This document shows positions 59,910 through 64,000 of a stretch of 64,000 nt of DNA, one piece after another. The notes under the pieces were generated by a model. The model ran no database searches. It was not told the DNA's origin and worked only from the letters and a program-made list of their open reading frames with translations. The position numbers and the translations under genes are program-made. Within the stretch, counting starts at the first letter, position 1. Every line of letters begins with the position of its first letter. Source of the stretch: an uncultured Desulfovibrio sp. (GTDB lineage Bacteria; Desulfobacterota; Desulfovibrionia; Desulfovibrionales; Desulfovibrionaceae). Location: positions 62,001-126,000 of the forward strand of contig CAJUMQ010000002.1 in NCBI GenBank assembly GCA_910587035.1, read 5' to 3'.

Positions 59910-61586
59910 ATGGAGATAACCGAAAAACTTAAGGCGGATGTGCTGGTCATTGGCGGGGGCATTGCCGGCCTCATGGCTGCCATACGCGCAGCAGACAATG
60001 GCGCCGATGTTCTCATTGCCGAAAAGGCGCATGTCAAAAGGAGCGGTTCCGGCGCCACAGGCAATGACCATTTTCTTTGCCATGTGCCAGAGCTGCATGG
60101 AGACATAAGCGTGGCCATAAAAGAGGTGGCCAACAGCCAGACTGCCCTTTGTGGCGAGGGGGAGATGATCCGTTACCACATGGAGAATGCCTTTGACATC
60201 GCCAGGGAGTGGGATGATTGGGGCATAGACATGAAACCCACTGGCAAATGGCACTGCTCAGGCCATGCCTTTCCGGGGCGCCCCAAAATATGGCTGAAAT
60301 ACAAGGGCCATAACCAGAAGGCCGTGCTTGTGGGGCAGGCCAAAAAGCGTGGTGTCCGTTTTCTCAATCATCACCCTACCCTGGAGCTGCTGGGCGATGC
60401 CAGCGGCATTGCCGGCGCCATTCTCCTCAATACAAAAGACACAGAGCCATCCCTCAAGGTTGTGGAAGCCGGGGCAGTTATCATGGCCACAGGCTGCACA
60501 ACCCGCCTTTACAACAATGAGGCCACCCCGGGGTGGATGTTCAATCAGGCTTACTGCCCCAGTTGCGCAGGCGCCCTGGCCCAGGGCTGGCGCAAGGGCG
60601 CGGCAATGGTGAACATGGAAATCCCCAACCGGCATGCGGGCACAAAATATTTTGCCCGCTGCGGCAAGGCAACCTGGGCCGGAGTCTACAGATATCCGGA
60701 TGGCAAGCCCCTTGGTCCCTTTGTCACAGAGCCTGACATAATGTATGGCGACATGACCTCCGACATCTGGTCCACGGCTTTCACAGATGTCATGCGCAAG
60801 GGCACGGGGCCGGCCTACCTTGATTTTACAGGCCTTGACGAGGAGGGCTTTGCCTACATGCGCCAAGGTCTGATCAGCGAGGGCCTGACAGCGCAGCTGG
60901 ATTACATGGATGAAAACCATATCGATCCTCATGTCCATTCCATAGAGTTTCAGCAGTACGAACCCCATATATTCTCCAGAGGCTTTGATGTGGCCACCAC
61001 AGGCGCCACCACTGTGCCTGGCCTCTATGCGGCTGGCGATGTCATTGGCAATTTCAGGGGCGGCATAGCCGGGGCTGCCGTCTTTGGCGCCAGCTGTGGC
61101 GTCAACGCCGCCCAATGGAGCTCATCCCATGACAGGGCCAGGATATCTTGCGATGATGCCGACATTGCGCGATGCAGGCAAATCTGCGCAGACTTTATGG
61201 GCAGACAGAATGGGGCGGCCTGGCGCGAGGCCAATCTGGCCCTCCAGCAGATAATGAGTGACTATGCTCCTGCAGCCCCGTACCATACACGCTCGGCATC
61301 GCTTCTGAATGCCGGCATCAAATATCTTGGCGCTCTGCGCGAAAACATGCTGGCTCAGGTTGGCACCCAATGCTCCCATACCCTTATGAGGGCCATGGAA
61401 ACCCTTGATCTTCTGGATGTTGGCGAAATTGTCATGAATGCGGCCCTTGAAAGGCGTGAAAGCCGGGCCCTGCATCAGCGTGCGGACTGCACCTATACCA
61501 ATCCCCTGCTGTCGGACAAGTTCATGCAGATCTGGCTCGATGGCAATGGCGCGATCCAGACCAGATGGCGGCAAAAAAGAGCCTGA
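59910..61586 (+). CDS. AprA-like FAD-dependent oxidoreductase (flavoprotein 3)
   Basis: The 558-residue flavoprotein has VLVIGGGIAGLMAAIRAADNG as FAD-binding loop, then KRSGSGATGNDHFLCHVPE, the NDHF motif of this group. GAMVNMEIPNRHAG-like AAMVNMEIPNRHAGTKYF, GLYAAGDVIGNFRGGIAGAAV and the C-terminal ALERRESRALHQR follow the AprA-like order. It is closely related to flavoprotein 4 (62489) and less so to the copies at 26077 and 31476. No signal peptide or haem site is seen, so it works in the cytoplasm with the ferredoxin encoded just upstream. GGGAGAAG lies before the ATG. The substrate is unknown and probably enters by the DASS carrier. Confidence 0.9.
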   Translation: MEITEKLKADVLVIGGGIAGLMAAIRAADNGADVLIAEKAHVKRSGSGATGNDHFLCHVPELHGDISVAIKEVANSQTALCGEGEMIRYHMENAFDIAREWDDWGIDMKPTGKWHCSGHAFPGRPKIWLKYKGHNQKAVLVGQAKKRGVRFLNHHPTLELLGDASGIAGAILLNTKDTEPSLKVVEAGAVIMATGCTTRLYNNEATPGWMFNQAYCPSCAGALAQGWRKGAAMVNMEIPNRHAGTKYFARCGKATWAGVYRYPDGKPLGPFVTEPDIMYGDMTSDIWSTAFTDVMRKGTGPAYLDFTGLDEEGFAYMRQGLISEGLTAQLDYMDENHIDPHVHSIEFQQYEPHIFSRGFDVATTGATTVPGLYAAGDVIGNFRGGIAGAAVFGASCGVNAAQWSSSHDRARISCDDADIARCRQICADFMGRQNGAAWREANLALQQIMSDYAPAAPYHTRSASLLNAGIKYLGALRENMLAQVGTQCSHTLMRAMETLDLLDVGEIVMNAALERRESRALHQRADCTYTNPLLSDKFMQIWLDGNGAIQTRWRQKRA

Positions 61587-61599
61587 CAGGAGAAGCGCG

Positions 61600-62238
61600 A
61601 TGGCAGCGGGACAATATCAAAACCCAGGTGCTGATTTCAATTTTGTCCCTGATATACCCTTGCCCAAAAAGTATCTGGAGCGCGCGCAAACAGCCATTTT
61701 CAGGAAGGGGGAGATCATAGTCTCCCCCGGCACCGTGCCTGATAGCCTCTATTATGTCAAAGGCGGCACTGTGCGCGTTGTCCAGTACAGCTCCACAGCC
61801 GAGAGGCTGGTGCTCATCACCATTCCCAGGGGCAATTTCATTTGCGAGGCCAGATTTATGGCTTCCCTGCCTGTAACATTCCAGGTGGAAGCCAAAACAA
61901 ATGTCATACTCTCGGCATTCTCAAGATGCCAGGTGGATGATTTGATCACAAATGCCATGGATTTTCGCAATTCGCTGTTCTGCAGCCTTGCGCAAAAGAT
62001 GCGGTCTTTTGGTTCCGCTCTGCTGCAAAGGGCCTATGATGACAACACCTCAAGACTGCTGCGGTTTTTGCGCTCTGCCGCAGTGGAGGAAAATGGCCAG
62101 CCTGCCATTGCCATATCCCAGCAGGAGCTTGCCGAGCATCTTGGCTTGCACCGGGTTTCTGTAAACCGGCTTCTACGGCGTCTGGAATCTGCCGGCCGCC
62201 TGAGACTCTGCCATAAAAAAATAATTCTTCTGTCCTGA
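61600..62238 (+). CDS. Crp/Fnr-family regulator, CprK-like
   Basis: The 212-residue regulator has an N-terminal cyclic-nucleotide-like sensory barrel (about 20-130) and a C-terminal winged helix. The recognition helix reads EHLGLHRVSVNRLLRRLESAG. Where FNR has Glu and CRP has Glu, this protein has Val, as in the dehalorespiration regulator CprK (HHVTVSR). The ligand pocket segment (RGNFICEARFMAS) lacks the cAMP-binding pattern, so the effector is probably another small molecule. AGGAG lies eight bases before the ATG. It is encoded between two ferredoxin-flavoprotein pairs, which makes them its probable targets, with effector and substrate perhaps being the same compound. Confidence 0.92.
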   Translation: MAAGQYQNPGADFNFVPDIPLPKKYLERAQTAIFRKGEIIVSPGTVPDSLYYVKGGTVRVVQYSSTAERLVLITIPRGNFICEARFMASLPVTFQVEAKTNVILSAFSRCQVDDLITNAMDFRNSLFCSLAQKMRSFGSALLQRAYDDNTSRLLRFLRSAAVEENGQPAIAISQQELAEHLGLHRVSVNRLLRRLESAGRLRLCHKKIILLS

Positions 62239-62253
62239 ACCCTAGGAGGTCAC

Positions 62254-62502
62254 ATGCCCCCCCTGATTGATGGTGAAAAATGCCGCCACTGTGGCACATG
62301 TGTGGAAATATGCAACTCGCATATACTTGTGGTGGGGCAGGATGGCATCCCGGTTGTCCGCTATCCCGATGAATGCTGGCATTGCGACTCCTGTGTGCTG
62401 GACTGCCCGGCAGGCGCAATACGTCTGCGGATCCCCCTGCCATATATGCTTTATCATGTCGAAGCGCCAGCATTGAAAGGAGGAAGGCATGATCCCCATT
62501 AA
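62254..62502 (+). CDS. Two-cluster 4Fe-4S ferredoxin, AprB-like subunit (module B)
   Basis: This 82-residue ferredoxin has CRHCGTCVEICNSHILVV (residues 9-26) and CWHCDSCVLDCPAGAIRL (about 42-59). In the first motif the Pro after the last Cys is replaced by Asn. IPLPYMLYHV near the end resembles the IPMPFMMLHI of the ferredoxin at 59558. Its stop overlaps the start of flavoprotein 4 by 14 bases. CTAGGAGGTCAC before ATGCCC is a strong ribosome-binding site. It is probably the dedicated partner of flavoprotein 4. Confidence 0.9.
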   Translation: MPPLIDGEKCRHCGTCVEICNSHILVVGQDGIPVVRYPDECWHCDSCVLDCPAGAIRLRIPLPYMLYHVEAPALKGGRHDPH

Positions 62503-64000
62503 AAACAGCATCCAGGCTGATGTGGCCATTGTCGGCGGTGGCATAGGCGGTCTCATGGCTGCCATAGCGGCTGCCGATGCCGGCGCCCGCGATATTGTCG
62601 TGCTGGAGAAGGCCCATGCCCGCCGCAGCGGCTCCGGCGCCACTGGCAATGATCACTTCATGTGCTATATTCCCGAAGAACATGGCGACAGCATCGAGCC
62701 TGTGCTGGCGCAGGTTCTCAACCGTGTTCCCGGCATGCACAAGGATCCCTCCCTGGTGCGCGCCATGCTGGAGGAAAGCTTCTACCTTGTGCGCCTTTGG
62801 CAGTCATGGGGCATAGACATGCGGCCCTATGGCGAAAAATGGCTTTTCCAGGGCCATGCCCTGCCTGGCAGGATGAAGCCTTTTCTCAAATACAATGGCC
62901 AGAATCAAAAAAAGATTCTCCTGCGCGAGGCTGCCAAACGCAATATCAGGGTTCTCAATCATCATCCCGTAATGGAGCTTGCTGCGCACAATGGCCACAT
63001 CACGGGCTTGCTTGCCCTTGACATGGGAGCGGATGAGCCTGCCTTCACGCTTGTCAAAAGTCCGGCTGTGTTACTGGCCACAGGCGTGTCCCATCGCCTG
63101 TATAGCAATGCCCCCACCCCGGCCTTCATGTTCAATACCGCGCATTGTCCTAACAATGCCGGCGGGCAGGCCCTGGGCTGGCGCGCCGGCGCCGCCATGG
63201 TCAATATGGAACTCCCCTACACCCATGCCGGGCCCAAAAATTTCCAGCGCTGTGGCAAGGCTACCTGGATTGGCGTTTGCCGCTACCCCGATGGCCGCCC
63301 TCTTGGCCCCTTTACCGACAGGTCAAATGTTGAGTATGGCGATGTCACCTCCGACATCTGGAACACCGCCTTTACGGATGTTCTCAAAAATGGCTCAGGC
63401 CCTGCCTACATGGACTGCTCCGATGCCAGCGGCGAAGACCTGGCGCATATGCGCCGCGCCATGAAGGATGAAGGTCTCACCGCCCTGCTCTCCTATATGG
63501 ATGAAAAAAATATCGATCCCGCCAGGCGCGGAGTGGAGTTCATGCGATATGAGCCCATCCTTCATGGCCGTGGCCTGGATGTGGATATCAATGGCGAGAC
63601 GGCCACCAAAGGCCTTTTCGCTGCCGGCGACATGGTGGGCAATGGCTGCCCCGGCATAGGTTTTGCGGCATGGCTTGGCTGGCGAGGCGGAAAACAGGCT
63701 GCCAAATATGGACAAACCCGGGACAGTCTGCCGGACCCGGCCGCCAATGATGCAATTCTTGCGAAAATCGATCTGCTATCCTCCTTTCATTCCCGCAAGA
63801 AAGGCGCGCCCTGGCAGGAAGCCAACTTTGCCCTGCAAAGAATAATGGACGACTATGCTGCAGTGGGGCCGCATGGCATACGCTCGGAAAGCCTGCTGAA
63901 TGCGGGCCTGGCCTATCTTGCGAATCTGCGGGCCGAAACTGAATCGGCCCTCATGGCGGACTGTTCGCACACACTCATGCGGGCGGCCGAGGTGCTGGAT
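62489..64000 (+). CDS. AprA-like FAD-dependent oxidoreductase (flavoprotein 4), truncated by the window end
   Basis: The reading frame is open for 504 codons to the last base, so the C-terminus is outside the window. It starts MIPIKNSIQADVAIVGGGIG and contains RRSGSGATGNDHFMCYIPEE, the same NDHF motif as flavoprotein 3. GHALPGRMKPFLKYNGQNQ, AAMVNMELPYTHAG and GLFAAGDMVGNGCPGIGFAA parallel flavoprotein 3 along its length, so the two arose by duplication. AGGAGG lies before the ATG, inside the ferredoxin gene. About 55 residues are probably missing by comparison with flavoprotein 3. Its substrate is likely related to, but not the same as, that of flavoprotein 3. Confidence 0.88.
   Translation, partial: MIPIKNSIQADVAIVGGGIGGLMAAIAAADAGARDIVVLEKAHARRSGSGATGNDHFMCYIPEEHGDSIEPVLAQVLNRVPGMHKDPSLVRAMLEESFYLVRLWQSWGIDMRPYGEKWLFQGHALPGRMKPFLKYNGQNQKKILLREAAKRNIRVLNHHPVMELAAHNGHITGLLALDMGADEPAFTLVKSPAVLLATGVSHRLYSNAPTPAFMFNTAHCPNNAGGQALGWRAGAAMVNMELPYTHAGPKNFQRCGKATWIGVCRYPDGRPLGPFTDRSNVEYGDVTSDIWNTAFTDVLKNGSGPAYMDCSDASGEDLAHMRRAMKDEGLTALLSYMDEKNIDPARRGVEFMRYEPILHGRGLDVDINGETATKGLFAAGDMVGNGCPGIGFAAWLGWRGGKQAAKYGQTRDSLPDPAANDAILAKIDLLSSFHSRKKGAPWQEANFALQRIMDDYAAVGPHGIRSESLLNAGLAYLANLRAETESALMADCSHTLMRAAEVLD

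Noticed and set aside
1..64000. Insertion sequences, prophage, CRISPR arrays, tRNA or rRNA genes
   Set aside because: I saw no transposase or integrase motif, no regularly spaced direct repeats, no tRNA T-loop pattern and no rRNA-like sequence on either strand; a dedicated scan could still find a diverged case.

Overview
This 64 kb window looks like chromosome of an anaerobic, Gram-negative bacterium of the Desulfovibrionaceae type. This is inferred from the gene content and not from a marker tree. The indicators are two outer-membrane porins of the kind typical of that family, an iron-only hydrogenase, hypDE maturation genes, a cobalamin-dependent MetH without a reactivation domain, a DUF1844 protein upstream of argC, and many redox proteins related to adenylylsulfate reductase (AprAB). 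GC content looks to be in the mid-fifties. I saw no tRNA, rRNA, insertion sequence, prophage or CRISPR array.

Layout. 1-6 kb (minus strand): rpoH, a TPR lipoprotein, a small lipoprotein, rpiB and cysS, closely spaced. 6-12 kb (plus): metH, a TlpA-like thioredoxin, hpt, a zinc-ribbon membrane protein and a nitronate monooxygenase-like enzyme. 12-18 kb: an HndD-like [FeFe] hydrogenase, a lone branching enzyme, a beta-hydroxyacid dehydrogenase and an unknown membrane protein. 18-23 kb: a TAXI-type TRAP transporter set and a YkgJ-like protein. 23-33 kb: an accessory respiratory region with an SLC13-type carrier, a LysR regulator, an AprA-like flavoprotein, a glutamate-synthase-like NAD(P)H oxidoreductase fused to an AprB-like ferredoxin, a porin, then a second ferredoxin/flavoprotein pair. 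33-38 kb: an oxalate module frc-oxc-yfdV in the same order as E. coli yfdW-yfdU-yfdV. 38-46 kb: an aldo/keto reductase, a patch of gene fragments, an HxlR/NAD(P)-reductase pair, an amino-acid permease with an overlapping membrane-anchored binding protein, and a second porin. 46-57 kb: cysK, hypE, hypD, argC, DUF1844, a class V aminotransferase, cheW, dsbD, an esterase and an HU-like protein with an added N-terminal domain. 57-64 kb: a nuclease, then a DASS carrier, ferredoxin, AprA-like flavoprotein, CprK/FNR-like regulator, ferredoxin and a second AprA-like flavoprotein that runs off the window.

The most interesting content is the repeated use of one design: a carrier or porin, a two-cluster ferredoxin and an AprA-like flavoprotein. 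There are four flavoproteins. One is wired to a fused NAD(P)H dehydrogenase, and two lie in tandem around a regulator. I infer that these are dedicated reductases or oxidases for small organic compounds imported by the adjacent carriers; the substrates cannot be read from the sequence. Two regulatory signals support the module idea. A 41-bp element (34 of 41 bases identical) lies before both the SLC13 carrier and the LysR-flavoprotein divergent promoter. An FNR-geometry box, TTACA-N4-TGTAA, lies before the operon encoding the CprK-like regulator, whose recognition helix carries valine where FNR has glutamate.

Other structures include a chain of five short perfect hairpins between dsbD and cheW, a perfect 17-bp palindrome upstream of frc, and a patch at 39.3-39.9 kb where pieces of three unrelated genes abut.
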